Source of the DNA: Rhizobium sp. Leaf306
GTDB taxonomy: Bacteria > Pseudomonadota > Alphaproteobacteria > Rhizobiales > Rhizobiaceae
Assembly: GCF_001423425.1 (NCBI RefSeq)
Contig: NZ_LMNX01000006.1
Span: 2,390-66,389, forward strand
DNA length: 64,000 nucleotides
Direction: 5' to 3'
Made by a program: the position numbers and the translations under genes. Each line of letters starts with the position of its first letter. The first letter of the stretch is position 1. Shown piece by piece: positions 38,495 through 48,110 of the stretch. The notes under the pieces are model-generated. The model searched no databases, was not told the origin of the DNA, and saw only the letters and a list, made by a program, of their open reading frames with translations.

Positions 38495-39764
38495 GGTCCA
38501 GATGACCGACGTTGCCGCAATCATGGATGCGATCGGCGTCAACGCAAAGGCTGCAGCCAGTGCATTGGCAACGGCATCGACCGAGCAGAAGAACGATGCG
38601 CTCAATGCCATGGCCGATCTGGTCCTCGCCAACAGCGCCGAGATCCTGAGCGCCAATGCCGAAGATCTCCGCAACATCGAGGGCAAGGGGCTCCTGCCCT
38701 CCTTCATCGACCGGCTGACGCTCACCGAAAAGTCGATCGCCGGCATGGCGGAGGCTCTTCGCCAAATTGCCGCGATCAAGGATCCGGTCGGTGAAGTGAT
38801 CGCCGAATGGGATCGCCCGAACGGGCTTCATATCGAACGTGTCCGTACGCCGCTCGGCGTGATCGGCGTCATCTACGAGAGCCGGCCGAACGTGACGGCC
38901 GATGCCGGCGCGCTCTGCCTCAAGGCAGGCAATGCGGTGATCCTGCGCGGCGGCTCGGATTCGATCCATTCATCGCAGGCGATCCATCACTGCCTGGTGG
39001 CGGGCCTCAAGCAGGCGGGTCTTCCCGAACATGCGATCCAGCTCGTGCCGACGACCGATCGGGCTGCCGTTGGTGCCATGCTGTCGGGCTTGTCCGGCGC
39101 CATCGACGTCATCGTCCCTCGCGGCGGTAAAAGCCTCGTTGCTCGCGTCCAGTCCGAAGCCCGCGTGCCGGTCTTTGCGCATCTGGAAGGCCTCTGCCAC
39201 ATCTATGTCGATGCCTCCGCGGATCTTGAGATGGCAAAGGCGATCGTCGTCAATGCCAAGATGCGCCGCACCGGCGTCTGCGGTGCGGCCGAAACACTGC
39301 TGGTCGACAGCGCCGCGATCGGGACCCACCTGATGCCGGTGCTGGAAGCGCTGACGCAAGCCGGCTGCGAAATCCGCGCTTCGGCGGCCGTGCTCAAGGT
39401 TCACCCGGGCTTCAAGCCGGCGACCGAGGATGACTGGCACACGGAATATCTCGATGCCGTGATTTCGGTGGCGATCGTCGATGGCATTTCCGGTGCGATC
39501 CGCCACATCAACACCTATTCGTCCAGCCACACCGAAGCGGTGATTGCGGAAGATCCAGCCGTGGTTGCGCGCTTCTTCAATGAGATCGATTCAGCGATCC
39601 TCCTGCACAACGCGTCCACCCAGTTTGCCGATGGCAGCGAGTTCGGCATGGGCGGAGAGATCGGCATTTCCACGGGCAAGATGCATGCGCGCGGCCCTGT
39701 TGGCGTCGAACAGCTGACCTCGTTCAAATACAGGGTGCATGGCACCGGCCAGATCCGGCCCTGA
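38475..39764 (+). CDS. proA: Gamma-glutamyl phosphate reductase
   Basis: 429 residues. ALDH-fold reductase with [31 protein letters not shown] and the catalytic cysteine in [16 protein letters not shown] (about Cys273). It reduces glutamyl-5-phosphate made by ProB to the semialdehyde, second step of proline synthesis. The start lies within the end of proB (ATG 38475, with ATG 38484 as alternative), and its end overlaps the nadD frame by 26 nt. Confidence 0.98.
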
Positions 39765-40398
39765 CGTGACGGTAGAGCGGATCGAAAGACGCCATCTCGC
39801 CATGCCGCATGTGGAACGGGGGATGGCCGTCGGCCTTTTCGGCGGTTCGTTCAACCCTCCACATGAAGGTCACCTTCTGGTCGCCGAGATCGCGCTTCGC
39901 CGCCTAGGCCTCGATCAGCTGTGGTGGATGGTGACGCCCGGCAATCCGCTGAAAAGCCGGTCGGAACTCGCCTCCCTCCCCGACCGCATCGCCATGAGCG
40001 AGCGGCTTATCCAGGATCGGCGCATCAAGGTCACCGCTTTCGAAAAAGAACTCGGCGGCGCCTATACCGCCGATACGCTCTCCTTCGTCAAGGCGCGCAA
40101 TCCGCATATCCATTTCATCTGGATCATGGGTGCAGACAGCCTCAGGACCTTTCACCTGTGGCAGAAGTGGCAGGAGATTGTCTCCACCTTCCCGATCGCC
40201 GTGATAGACCGTCCGGGTGCGACGCTTTCCTTCCTCTCCTCCAAGATGGCGCGCACATTCCAGCATGCCCGTGTCGACGAGACAGATGCCGGTACGCTGT
40301 GGAAGCGCCGCCCGCCCGCCTGGACCTTTATCCACGGTCCCCGCTCAGCCTTGAGTTCGACGGCAATCCGGGCATCGGGAAAGACTTCCGATTCCTGA
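39739..40398 (+). CDS. nadD: Nicotinate-nucleotide adenylyltransferase
   Basis: 219 residues from ATG 39739, or 198 from ATG 39802 ([11 protein letters not shown]). The nucleotidyl-transferase motif [13 protein letters not shown] and the later [14 protein letters not shown] and SSTAIRASG (ISSTxIR) motifs are all present. It makes deamido-NAD from NaMN in NAD synthesis. The upstream start lies inside proA; long N-terminal forms are known in related species, so the choice is open. Confidence 0.96.
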   Translation: MAPARSGPDVTVERIERRHLAMPHVERGMAVGLFGGSFNPPHEGHLLVAEIALRRLGLDQLWWMVTPGNPLKSRSELASLPDRIAMSERLIQDRRIKVTAFEKELGGAYTADTLSFVKARNPHIHFIWIMGADSLRTFHLWQKWQEIVSTFPIAVIDRPGATLSFLSSKMARTFQHARVDETDAGTLWKRRPPAWTFIHGPRSALSSTAIRASGKTSDS

Positions 40399-40518
40399 AG
40401 TGGAACATTCCGATCACTTGAAAGATAAAGCATTCGATGCCACCTTCGGTATGCGGCCGGTCATAAGACGGGATTCGCGCGAAGAGGATGTTGCTGTTAC
40501 CGGACGAAAGGAACGACC

Positions 40519-40935
40519 CTGACAACAGTACACGCCAAGGGAAGGACGGCCTCCGTCATTCCGCAGAGCCTGGAACGTGGCGATGATGCCGCCGCCCATG
40601 CCCTCGATCAGGTCCTCACGAGCCTCGAGGACTCCAAAGCAGAAGATATCGTCACCATCAATATTGCCGGAAAGTCCGCTCTCGGAGACTACATGGTCGT
40701 CGTCTCAGGACGATCTAGCCGGCATGTCATGGCGATCTGCGATCACCTCATCACCGACCTGAAAGCAGAGGGCCTCAGCGGGGCCCGTGTCGAAGGCATG
40801 GAGACGGGTGATTGGGTGCTGATTGACACTGGTGATATCATCATCCATGTGTTCCGCCCCGAAATCCGCGAGTTCTACAACATCGAAAAGATGTGGGCCG
40901 CTCCGGATGTCGAGGAAGGCACAGTGCTTCACTAA
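40519..40935 (+). CDS. rsfS: Ribosomal silencing factor RsfS, probable CTG start
   Basis: 138 residues if translation starts at CTG 40519 (TTVHAKGRTASVIPQ follows). AAAGGA lies 6-7 nt upstream at ideal spacing. Between the in-frame stop at 40426 and ATG 40693 there is no ATG, GTG or TTG in this frame. ATG 40693 would remove the first half of the conserved RsfS domain (ALDQVLTSLEDSKAEDIVTI, KSALGDYMVVVSGRSSRHV). The rest, including GDWVLIDTGDIIIHVF and EFYNIEKMW, is normal. RsfS binds L14 and blocks subunit joining in starvation. It follows nadD and precedes rlmH, as in related genomes. Confidence 0.88.
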   Translation: MTTVHAKGRTASVIPQSLERGDDAAAHALDQVLTSLEDSKAEDIVTINIAGKSALGDYMVVVSGRSSRHVMAICDHLITDLKAEGLSGARVEGMETGDWVLIDTGDIIIHVFRPEIREFYNIEKMWAAPDVEEGTVLH

Positions 40936-41049
40936 CAGGCCGGGGCGTTCCTGAGCCGACAAGGGGCGACGATTGCATGCTGACGGCGGCGCGTTGACGA
41001 CGTGGCGGCGCAGTGGCAGCCGAGAGCTCTGAAAACAATGGATCAGGAC

Positions 41050-41532
41050 ATGCGCATCAGCCTTTTTGCCGTGGGACGGCTCAAAGCCGGACCGGAGAAG
41101 GATCTTGCGTCCCGTTACCTCGACCGTTTCTCCAAGGCCGGGCCCGCGATCGGGCTCGAACTTGCCAGGATGATCGAAGTGCCGGAAAGCCGTGCTTCCA
41201 ATGCAGAAACGCGAAAGCGCGAGGAGGCCGCCGCACTCGAGAAGGCCCTTCCCGATGGTGCCATCCTCGTTCTGCTCGATGAACGCGGCAAGGCGCTCGA
41301 TAGCGAAGCCTTTGCCGGTCTGATCGACAAGTACAAGGACGGCGGCAAGCGCGACATGATGCTCGCGATCGGCGGCGCCGACGGGCTGGACCCGGATCTT
41401 CGGGCACGCGCTGATGTCGTCCTCAATCTCGGCTCTATGACATGGCCGCATCAGCTGGTCCGCATTCTCATTGCCGAACAGCTGTATCGCGCCGTCACCA
41501 TCCTTTCAGGCCATCCCTACCACCGCGTTTAG
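41050..41532 (+). CDS. rlmH: 23S rRNA pseudouridine-1915 N3-methyltransferase RlmH
   Basis: 160 residues from ATG 41050 (MRISLFAVGRLKAGPEKDLA), the length of the SPOUT-fold RlmH family; the frame is open to 41002, but that extension is not family-like. The knot region LAIGGADGLDPDLRARAD and the C-terminal MTWPHQLVRILIAEQLYRA ... HPYHR are intact. It methylates pseudouridine 1915 of the 50S subunit. It follows rsfS as usual. Confidence 0.97.
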   Translation: MRISLFAVGRLKAGPEKDLASRYLDRFSKAGPAIGLELARMIEVPESRASNAETRKREEAAALEKALPDGAILVLLDERGKALDSEAFAGLIDKYKDGGKRDMMLAIGGADGLDPDLRARADVVLNLGSMTWPHQLVRILIAEQLYRAVTILSGHPYHRV

Positions 41533-41638
41533 ACTTCGTTTACCTTCCGGGCCGATGTTGCGAAACACGATGTTGTTTATGGCTGGCCCCGGCGAATCAG
41601 CCTAGCCTTCGCAGGTCCGCTGCAGATTCGAGAACGCA

Positions 41639-43063
41639 ATGACGATCAGGAGAGCCATAGCCCTGGGCCTTGCGCTGCCAGCGATGGCATCGGCGCTTGC
41701 CTTCGCGCCTCTCCGCCTGCCCGCCTTTCACTGGATTGCCTTAGCACAGGAACCGGCACCGCCTGCGGCCCAACCCTCCCCGCCCGCGACCGAAGCCTTG
41801 GCGGATCCGACAGCCGATCTTCAAAAGAGACGCAACGAGACCCGCGGCGAGCTGGAAGTGCTGGCCAAAAGCATGAGCCTTTCGTCGGAAAAGGTTGCCC
41901 AGATCGAGCACAGCATTTCCGGCATCAAGAAGACGTCTGCGGATATGCGCCAGGCGCTGATCGATTCAGCAACCCGGCGCAAGGACCTGCAGTCGAAAAT
42001 CCAGGTCAGCGAAGACAAGCTCGCCTCGCTGAAAGTGCAGGAAGACAAGATCCGCGTGGCCCTGAGGGGGCGTCGCTCCATTCTTGCCGAAGTGCTGGGT
42101 GCTCTGGAGCGCATGGGCCGTAGCCCGCCGCCGGCGCTGCTGGTTTCCCCCGATGATGCGCTGGGTTCTGTCAGAAGCGCCATCCTGCTCGGCGCCGTGG
42201 TGCCCGGCATGCGGGCGGAGGCCGAAAGGCTGGTCACGGATCTTCAAAATCTCGCGAGCCTTCAGGCAGAGGCGGCGAAGGAAAAGGAAACCGTCTCGCA
42301 AACCATCACGGCAGGCGTCGAGGAAGAACGGCGCATGAACCTGCTGCTGGCTGAAAACGCCAAGCTGAATGCCGAGAACGAAAGACAACTCGCCGCCGAA
42401 CGCGCGCGTTCTCAAGACCTTGTCGGCCGCGCCACCTCGCTTCAGGATCTCATTCAGGGGCTTGAAGGACAGATCGCATCCGTGCGCGAAGGCATGGATC
42501 TGGCCCGTGCCGAGGAGGAACGCCGGCGGCAGATGTCCGAAGAAGAACGCGAGAAAGCCCGGCAATTGGCCGAAAGCGGTGTGCCCGACAAAAACCGCAT
42601 TGCGCCCGCATACGCGTTTTCAAGCCTCAGGCAAAAACTGGAGCTTCCAGTTGCCGGCGAAATATTGCGTGCGTTCGGTGATGCAGACGGGACGGGACAC
42701 CCGGCACGCGGTATGACCGTGGCCTCCAACCCCGGCGCAGTGGTGACGGCACCGGCCGATGGGCTGGTCGTGTTTGCCGGTGCATTCCGGAGCTATGGCC
42801 AGATGATCATTCTGAACGCCGGCGACGGCTATCATGTTGTTCTGGCAGGAATGGATATCGTGAACGCGCGGCAGGGCAAGTTTGTCTTTGCAGGCGAACC
42901 GATCGCTGCCATGGGTGAGAAAAGAGTAGCAAGTGCGACTGCGTTGGCGCTGGAAACGGATCGCCCGACGCTTTACATTGAATTCCGAAAAGACGGCACT
43001 CCGGTTGATTCTAAACCGTGGTGGGCCAGCAAAGAAACTGGAAGGGCGCGAAATGATTCGTAG
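41639..43063 (+). CDS. EnvC-like murein hydrolase activator (M23 fold)
   Basis: 474 residues. A signal sequence (RRAIALGLALPAMASALAF) is followed by a long coiled coil (about 60-315), interrupted by PPPALLVSPDDALGSVRSAI. The C-terminal LytM domain (PVAGEILRAFGDADGTGHPARG, then GYHVVLAGMD) lacks the full H-x-x-x-D / H-x-H zinc set, as in EnvC, which activates amidases instead of cutting murein itself. It is periplasmic and probably acts in cell separation. It overlaps the ctpA start by 11 nt. Confidence 0.9.
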   Translation: MTIRRAIALGLALPAMASALAFAPLRLPAFHWIALAQEPAPPAAQPSPPATEALADPTADLQKRRNETRGELEVLAKSMSLSSEKVAQIEHSISGIKKTSADMRQALIDSATRRKDLQSKIQVSEDKLASLKVQEDKIRVALRGRRSILAEVLGALERMGRSPPPALLVSPDDALGSVRSAILLGAVVPGMRAEAERLVTDLQNLASLQAEAAKEKETVSQTITAGVEEERRMNLLLAENAKLNAENERQLAAERARSQDLVGRATSLQDLIQGLEGQIASVREGMDLARAEEERRRQMSEEEREKARQLAESGVPDKNRIAPAYAFSSLRQKLELPVAGEILRAFGDADGTGHPARGMTVASNPGAVVTAPADGLVVFAGAFRSYGQMIILNAGDGYHVVLAGMDIVNARQGKFVFAGEPIAAMGEKRVASATALALETDRPTLYIEFRKDGTPVDSKPWWASKETGRARNDS

Positions 43064-44384
43064 GGCTTCTCTTGTCATCGTCGGAGCACTGTTGGGTGCG
43101 ACCGCGATGAGCGTCATTTATTCAGCCGGTGTCCCGGCCCAGGCCGCCGGGGCTTCCACCTATAAGGAACTGTCGATCTTCGGCGACGTGTTCGAGCGGG
43201 TCCGCGCTCAGTATGTGACGCCACCGGATGAAAACAAGCTGGTTGAAAATGCCATCAACGGCATGCTGAGCTCGCTTGATCCGCATTCGAGCTTCATGAA
43301 TTCCAAAGATGCCGAAGACATGCGCACCCAGACGCGCGGTGAATTCGGCGGTCTCGGCATCGAAGTGACGATGGAGAACGAGCTCGTCAAGGTCATCACT
43401 CCGATCGACGACACGCCGGCATCCAAGGCTGGCATTCTTGCCGGCGACTTCATTACTGAAATCGATGGCCAGGCTGTTCGCGGCCTGAAGCTTGAGGACG
43501 CCGTCGAAAAGATGCGCGGCGCCGTCAATACGCCGATCAAGCTGACGGTCATCCGACAGGGTGCCGACAAGCCACTCGACATCACCGTCATGCGCGACAT
43601 CATTGCCGTGCGCGCCGTGAAATCCCGCGTCGAAGGCGGCGACATCGGATATGTGCGCGTCATCTCCTTTACCGAGAAGACCTATGACGATCTCGAAAAG
43701 GCGATCAAGAAGATCAAGGCCGACGTGCCTGCGGACAAGCTGAAGGGCTTCGTGCTTGACCTGCGCCTCAACCCGGGCGGTCTGCTGGATCAGGCGATCA
43801 ACGTCTCCGACGCCTTCCTGGAACGCGGCGAAGTGGTTTCCACCCGCGGCCGCAATGCGGATGAGACACGCCGCTTCAATGCCGGCCCTGGCGACCTGAC
43901 TGACGGCAAGCCGGTGGTTGTGCTCGTCAACGGCGGCTCGGCTTCAGCGTCTGAAATCGTCGCCGGTGCCCTTCAGGACCTTAAGCGCGCGACTGTTGTC
44001 GGGACCCGCTCGTTCGGTAAGGGCTCCGTCCAGACGATCATTCCGCTCGGCGAATCCGGTGCGCTGCGTCTGACAACGGCGCTCTATTACACGCCATCCG
44101 GCAAGTCGATCCAGGGAACGGGCATCACGCCTGACATCAAGGTCGAACAGCCGCTGCCGCCGGAATTGCAGGGCAAGGTCCGCGCCGAGGGCGAATCCAG
44201 CCTCAAGGGCCATATCCAGGGTGCGGCCGAAACAGACGAAGGTTCCGGTTCGGCTGCCTATGTGCCGCCGGAAACCAAGGACGACCTGCAGCTGAACTAT
44301 GCCATGGACCTGCTGCATGGGACAAAGACAGACCCGTCCTTCCCGGCAAGCCCCGACAAGGCTGCGGCCGCCGTCAAGAACTAA
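43053..44384 (+). CDS. ctpA: C-terminal processing peptidase CtpA (S41)
   Basis: 443 residues from ATG 43053, preceded by GGAAGGGCG; upstream open frame lies over the previous gene. A signal peptide/anchor (RRASLVIVGALLGATAMSVI) is followed by a tail-specific protease N-part, a PDZ domain (about 100-185: GGLGIEVTMENELVKVITPI), and the S41 core with the catalytic serine in GGSASASEIVAGALQD and the lysine in GTRSFGKGSVQT. It cleaves periplasmic proteins at the C-terminus; CtpA enzymes also control murein hydrolases. Pairing with the EnvC-like gene fits that. Confidence 0.97.
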   Translation: MIRRASLVIVGALLGATAMSVIYSAGVPAQAAGASTYKELSIFGDVFERVRAQYVTPPDENKLVENAINGMLSSLDPHSSFMNSKDAEDMRTQTRGEFGGLGIEVTMENELVKVITPIDDTPASKAGILAGDFITEIDGQAVRGLKLEDAVEKMRGAVNTPIKLTVIRQGADKPLDITVMRDIIAVRAVKSRVEGGDIGYVRVISFTEKTYDDLEKAIKKIKADVPADKLKGFVLDLRLNPGGLLDQAINVSDAFLERGEVVSTRGRNADETRRFNAGPGDLTDGKPVVVLVNGGSASASEIVAGALQDLKRATVVGTRSFGKGSVQTIIPLGESGALRLTTALYYTPSGKSIQGTGITPDIKVEQPLPPELQGKVRAEGESSLKGHIQGAAETDEGSGSAAYVPPETKDDLQLNYAMDLLHGTKTDPSFPASPDKAAAAVKN

Positions 44385-44394
44385 TCAGGCAAAC

Positions 44395-44430
44395 CGGTCA
44401 GGCGGCTGTTTCATCACAGCCGCCTGACCG
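44395..44430. terminator. Strong stem-loop after ctpA
   Basis: CGGTCAGGCGGCTGT-TTCATC-ACAGCCGCCTGACCG, a 15-bp perfect stem 10 bp after the stop. No real T-run follows, so it may act more as an mRNA 3'-end stabiliser or a weak terminator. Confidence 0.7.
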
Positions 44431-44465
44431 CATTCATTTCGGCAGCGCAGACGCGGGCATATCCC

Positions 44466-45665
44466 TTGGGCAGCGATCTCCATGCACCGCTCGGTCAAAA
44501 CCGGCCGCCGAAGCGACGAACGGCGCGTCGCCTGTCGGCCGTTGCCGTTTTAGGAAGCATCGGCGTGATTGCCGTCGTCGGCTTGTCGATCTATGCGATG
44601 CGAAACGACCCTCAGCTTGAGCGCATCGCCTCGAGCGAGCCCCCCTCCTCCACGGCGATCGCCCCCAAGACACCTGCCGATGATGCAGTTTCTCCCGAAA
44701 ATGCCAACCCCAACGGCATGCCCCGGTCCAATCCGAATTCCGGCGCGACCATTGAGCAGAACCGGATGGCGGACGGCTCGGTCGTGACAAAATACACGCC
44801 GCGCGCAAGGGATGGAAACGGTCCCGTCCTTATCAATGCCCAGAGAATTGGCCAGGACCCGCGATTTGCGGCAGAGCCGAATACGTCTCTTCTGGAAGAC
44901 ACGGAATACGGCAAACTGCCGATCCTCGGCGAGGACGGCAGCCGGCCCATGGACCAGTATGCACGTCCCTGGTCCGGTGCCCGCGGCACAAGGATCGCAA
45001 TCGTGGTCGGCGGCCTCGGTCTCAGCCAGACAGGCACCCAGCGCGCCATCCAGCAACTGCCATCAGGCGTGACGCTCGGCCTTGCCGCAAGCGGCAACAG
45101 TCTGCAGCGCTGGATGCAGGAAGCGCGCCGCGCGGGCCATGAAATCCTCATCCAGGTCCCGTTCGAGCCTTACGACTACCCGGCCAACGACCCCGGACCC
45201 GGCACGCTTCTCGTCAAGGATCCGGCGGCAAAGAACCTTGAGCGACTGCATGTGGCGATGGGCGAGATCACCAACTATACGGGGATCATGAACTACCAGG
45301 GCGGCCGCTATCTCTCCGACGTCAAGGCGCTTGAGCCTGTCCTGCGCGACATGGCCTCCCGCGGCCTGCTGTTCCTCGATGACGGCACCTCGGCCCAGTC
45401 GAAGACGGAGGTGCTGGCAAAGGCGATACAACTGCCGCACGCCTTCGGTGACCTGACCCTGGACGGTCAGCTTCAATCCGACGCGATCCTCAAGAAACTT
45501 GACGAACTGGAGCGGATAGCCCAACGCAAGGGAACGGCAATCGGCATCGCCTCCGCCTTCGACGAGAGCATCGCGGCGATCCGCAAATGGGCCGACGAAG
45601 CCTCGCAACGCGGTGTAGAAATCGTCGGTGTATCGACGCTTGCCCGCGAGAGCGTGGCACCTTGA
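44466..45665 (+). CDS. Divergent polysaccharide deacetylase (YibQ family), TTG start
   Basis: 399 residues beginning at TTG 44466 (GSDLHAPLGQNRPPKRR), an N-terminus typical of this family in Rhizobiales. A membrane anchor is at about 24-45 (LSAVAVLGSIGVIAVVGLSIYA), a low-complexity linker follows, and then the divergent deacetylase domain (IAIVVGGLGLSQTGTQRAI, VTLGLAASGNSLQRWMQEAR, LIQVPFEPYDYP, FLDDGTSAQSK). The function is not established; the place beside envC-like and ctpA points to envelope work. No clear ribosome site supports the TTG, but no better start exists upstream of the anchor. Confidence 0.88.
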   Translation: MGSDLHAPLGQNRPPKRRTARRLSAVAVLGSIGVIAVVGLSIYAMRNDPQLERIASSEPPSSTAIAPKTPADDAVSPENANPNGMPRSNPNSGATIEQNRMADGSVVTKYTPRARDGNGPVLINAQRIGQDPRFAAEPNTSLLEDTEYGKLPILGEDGSRPMDQYARPWSGARGTRIAIVVGGLGLSQTGTQRAIQQLPSGVTLGLAASGNSLQRWMQEARRAGHEILIQVPFEPYDYPANDPGPGTLLVKDPAAKNLERLHVAMGEITNYTGIMNYQGGRYLSDVKALEPVLRDMASRGLLFLDDGTSAQSKTEVLAKAIQLPHAFGDLTLDGQLQSDAILKKLDELERIAQRKGTAIGIASAFDESIAAIRKWADEASQRGVEIVGVSTLARESVAP

Positions 45666-45680
45666 AGCAAGGGGAATGAT

Positions 45681-46214
45681 ATGGCCAAGGATCACAAGAA
45701 ACCGGTGAAAGCGGACGATCTTCCCTATCGTCCCTGCGTCGGGGTCATGGTGCTCAACAGCGAGGGCCTCGTTTGGGCCGGACGCCGCATTGCTGCCGGC
45801 AACAGCGAATTCGACGGGTCTCCGCAACTGTGGCAGATGCCGCAGGGCGGGATCGACAAGGGCGAAGATCCCCTGCCCGCCGCCTATCGTGAACTGTACG
45901 AAGAAACGGGCATGCGTTCCGTCGCGCTGCTTGCCGAAGCCGGCGAGTGGATCAATTACGATCTTCCGGAACACCTGATCGGTATCGGACTAAAGGGAAA
46001 GTATCGCGGACAGACGCAGCGCTGGTTTGCCTTCCGCTTTGACGGCGATGAAAGCGAGATCGCCGTCAACCCGCCGCCGGGCGGCCATACGGCTGAATTC
46101 GATGCCTGGGAATGGAAGCCGATGCAGGATCTGCCCGGCCTGATCGTGCCGTTCAAGCGCGCGGTCTATGACAGGGTCGTCGCCGAATTTGCCCACCTCG
46201 CGCCGGCAGGCTGA
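45681..46214 (+). CDS. rppH: RNA pyrophosphohydrolase
   Basis: 177 residues; AGGGGAATGAT precedes ATG 45681. The Nudix box is complete at about 56-78 (GGIDKGEDP ... RELYEETG). [11 protein letters not shown] and [21 protein letters not shown] are typical of RppH/IalA. It removes pyrophosphate from mRNA 5' ends to start decay, and may also cut dinucleoside polyphosphates. It is 15 bp after the deacetylase gene and convergent with bfr. Confidence 0.96.
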   Translation: MAKDHKKPVKADDLPYRPCVGVMVLNSEGLVWAGRRIAAGNSEFDGSPQLWQMPQGGIDKGEDPLPAAYRELYEETGMRSVALLAEAGEWINYDLPEHLIGIGLKGKYRGQTQRWFAFRFDGDESEIAVNPPPGGHTAEFDAWEWKPMQDLPGLIVPFKRAVYDRVVAEFAHLAPAG

Positions 46215-46248
46215 TTGCACGTCCGATTAGCGCTGGTCGGATAAAGCA

Positions 46249-46279
46249 AAGCCCGGTGAAAGCATCTTCCACCGGGCTT
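46249..46279. terminator. Stem-loop between convergent rppH and bfr
   Basis: AAGCCCGGTG-AAAGCATCTTC-CACCGGGCTT. Read leftwards it is followed by TGCTTTAT, so it mainly serves bfr, and may work both ways. Confidence 0.8.
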
Positions 46280-46307
46280 GAGCGATCTAATGTCGATGAT
46301 TTGAGCT

Positions 46308-46793
46308 TTACTCAGCGGAGTCGGCTGATTCCGCGTTGAGCTGGCCGTATCTCTCTTCGCCGATCTTCGAGAGAAGTTCGAGCTGCGTTTCCAGGAAGTC
46401 GATATGACCTTCCTCATCCATCAGCAGCTGTTCGAAAAGCTTCATGGAGACATAGTCGCCAGCGGCGTGACAGATATCACGCGACGCCTTGTAGGCGGTG
46501 CGGGCATCGTATTCACCGGCCAGATCGGCTTCGAGAACTTCCTTGACGTTCTGGCCGATGCGAAGCGGTGCCAGCGTCTGAAGGTTCGGATGACCCTCGA
46601 GAAAGATGATGCGGTCGATCAGGCGATCGGCATGCTGCATCTCTTCGATGGATTCGGCCCTCTCCTTCTTGGCAAGCTTGGTAAAACCCCAATCATGCAG
46701 GAGACGATAGTGCAGCCAGTATTGGTTCACAGCGCCAAGTTCGAGGAAGAGTGCCTCGTTAAGCCGCTCGATGACCTGTAAGTCGCCTTTCAA
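46308..46793 (-). CDS. bfr: Bacterioferritin
   Basis: 161 residues, full length. The ferroxidase ligands are visible in the helices ([40 protein letters not shown]). The haem-ligand methionine is in the EEMQHAD region. It stores iron in a 24-mer. The gene overlaps the bfd-like gene by 35 nt on the same strand, so both are co-expressed. Confidence 0.97.
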   Translation of the reverse strand: MKGDLQVIERLNEALFLELGAVNQYWLHYRLLHDWGFTKLAKKERAESIEEMQHADRLIDRIIFLEGHPNLQTLAPLRIGQNVKEVLEADLAGEYDARTAYKASRDICHAAGDYVSMKLFEQLLMDEEGHIDFLETQLELLSKIGEERYGQLNAESADSAE

Positions 46794-47070
46794 TGTCCGC
46801 TCTCCTGTTTTCTTCGTGGAGTTGTTTCAAGCGCGACATATAGACGATCACGTCAGCTTCCGTCGAGTGCCGCTGGGCGTGATATTCCTCAGTGGTCTTT
46901 ATGATCAGATCGACGACATTGGGAAAGCAACCGCAGCAGCGGCCGCGTTTTTCCATCGCATGGTAGACCTTGACGGGAACGATCAGCTGCCAACAGTCCT
47001 CAGTGAGGAGTTGGATGATCGTATCCTTGATCTCCCTTTCGGTGATGTAATTGCAACTGCAAACCAGCAT
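46759..47070 (-). CDS. bfd: Bacterioferritin-associated [2Fe-2S] ferredoxin
   Basis: 103 residues from ATG 47070 ([18 protein letters not shown]); the frame is open to 47127, but this start is the family one. The four cysteines are CSC near the N-terminus and CCGC at about 49-52 (GRCCGCFP), as in Bfd. The usual Bfd has about 64-70 residues; here a charged helical tail of ~35 residues ([20 protein letters not shown]) follows and runs into bfr. Bfd reduces the ferritin core to release iron. Confidence 0.93.
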   Translation of the reverse strand: MLVCSCNYITEREIKDTIIQLLTEDCWQLIVPVKVYHAMEKRGRCCGCFPNVVDLIIKTTEEYHAQRHSTEADVIVYMSRLKQLHEENRRADIERRLTGHRAA

Positions 47071-47165
47071 TTTGGATCGACCTGGAGAACATTGACCTCG
47101 ATACAGACTTTTTGCAAAAGAGGACAAGCGATGTCAAGAAAGAATCCAGCCCGGTAATTGACATA

Positions 47166-47819
47166 TCATAACCCCCTTATCAACGATCCGTGATCGGAGG
47201 CAGTGATGCCTAACCGGCTGCTGTGTCGCTGCGATATCTCTGGAAAGGCTCGGATGTCACTCGATCGAAACAACGCGCCGCCACAGGTTCCGTCCGCGGC
47301 AGAAGCAGAATCGCTCCACACGCCCGGCAAAGATGCGAGTGTCCCTTTGACGTCGAAACCCATCTGACGGAGTCTGCGGGAGGCATTGCCGAGCAAGACC
47401 TGCTCTCCGCCACCGTAATCCGCACAGCCCGTGATATCCAGAGAGAGCCCGTTTCGCCCTTCTAGCGTCACCAGTGGCGTATATCGGTCGCACCAGTCGG
47501 AGAGCGCCATCAGAAGCGCCGCGTCGGCATCATCGTCTTCGTCCATCACGTCGAGCTCCGGAAAGATCGCTCGCGCTTCTGAAACGCCCTGCCCCAGCTT
47601 CAGGTTAAGGCGTTCGGCGGCCGCGTCGAGCACTGTCAGGCACATCCTGTCGGCGTGGCGCCCGGCAAAGACGATCGGTGGATGGTCGTGATGGCGGGAA
47701 GACCGCCAGTCCATACCCCAGCGGCGGCGCGCAATTCTGTCGGTTGACAGACGCGGGAACACGAGTGTCAGAATACGCCTCTGTCCATGCGCCAGAGGGG
47801 ATCGAAAACAGGCGGTCAT
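47166..47819 (-). pseudogene. imuB: Decayed imuB (Y-family mutagenesis protein) remnant
   Basis: The first ~150 codons match the ImuB/Y-family N-terminus (ILTLVFPRLSTDRIARR, PPIVFAGRHADRMCLTVLD, ARAIFPELDVMDED, GLSLDITGCADYGGGEQVLL). After about residue 170 the similarity is lost and the frame stops at 47166. ImuB is normally ~480 residues or more, so the C-terminal two thirds are missing. The ATG overlaps the stop of the imuA remnant as ATGA, the usual imuA-imuB coupling. dnaE2, normally next, is absent. Confidence 0.82.
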
Positions 47820-47938
47820 GCGGGTTCCAATCCAGACCAGACGCGAGCATCAGGAGCAAGCTCGCCAACCGCTTTCCGTCTCCGAGATCGGCTTGCGCAG
47901 GGCAAAAGTCTCTCCCGCGCCCAGGCACCTTTGGCCAT
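47816..47938 (-). pseudogene. imuA: Decayed imuA remnant
   Basis: ATG 47938 starts MAKGAWARERLL, which resembles the ImuA N-terminus. A frame shift follows: the next bases read ALRKPISETESGW only in another frame. The open frame ends after 40 codons at the imuB start, so nearly the whole RecA-like ImuA body is deleted. It lies 22 bp from the LexA box. Confidence 0.65.
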
Positions 47939-47959
47939 GGCGTTAACTCCATCGATAAT

Positions 47960-47974
47960 GTTCGCTTTATGTTC
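47960..47974 (-). promoter_or_regulatory. LexA (SOS) box of the former imuA-imuB operon
   Basis: GTTCGCTTTATGTTC fits the alphaproteobacterial LexA site GTTC-N7-GTTC exactly. It lies directly upstream of the imuA remnant, where LexA normally controls the imuA-imuB-dnaE2 operon. Confidence 0.85.
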
Positions 47975-48110
47975 TTATGGATTCCAGACACGTGGCAAAG
48001 AGTCAACAGCTCCTGATCAGGAATCTTTTCCTCTAAAAGCTATCGCAATGATTCTTTTCTCGAAATAGCTGCTTCAGGTATTATATGTGCCTGAGTTGGA
48101 AGGAGATCCC

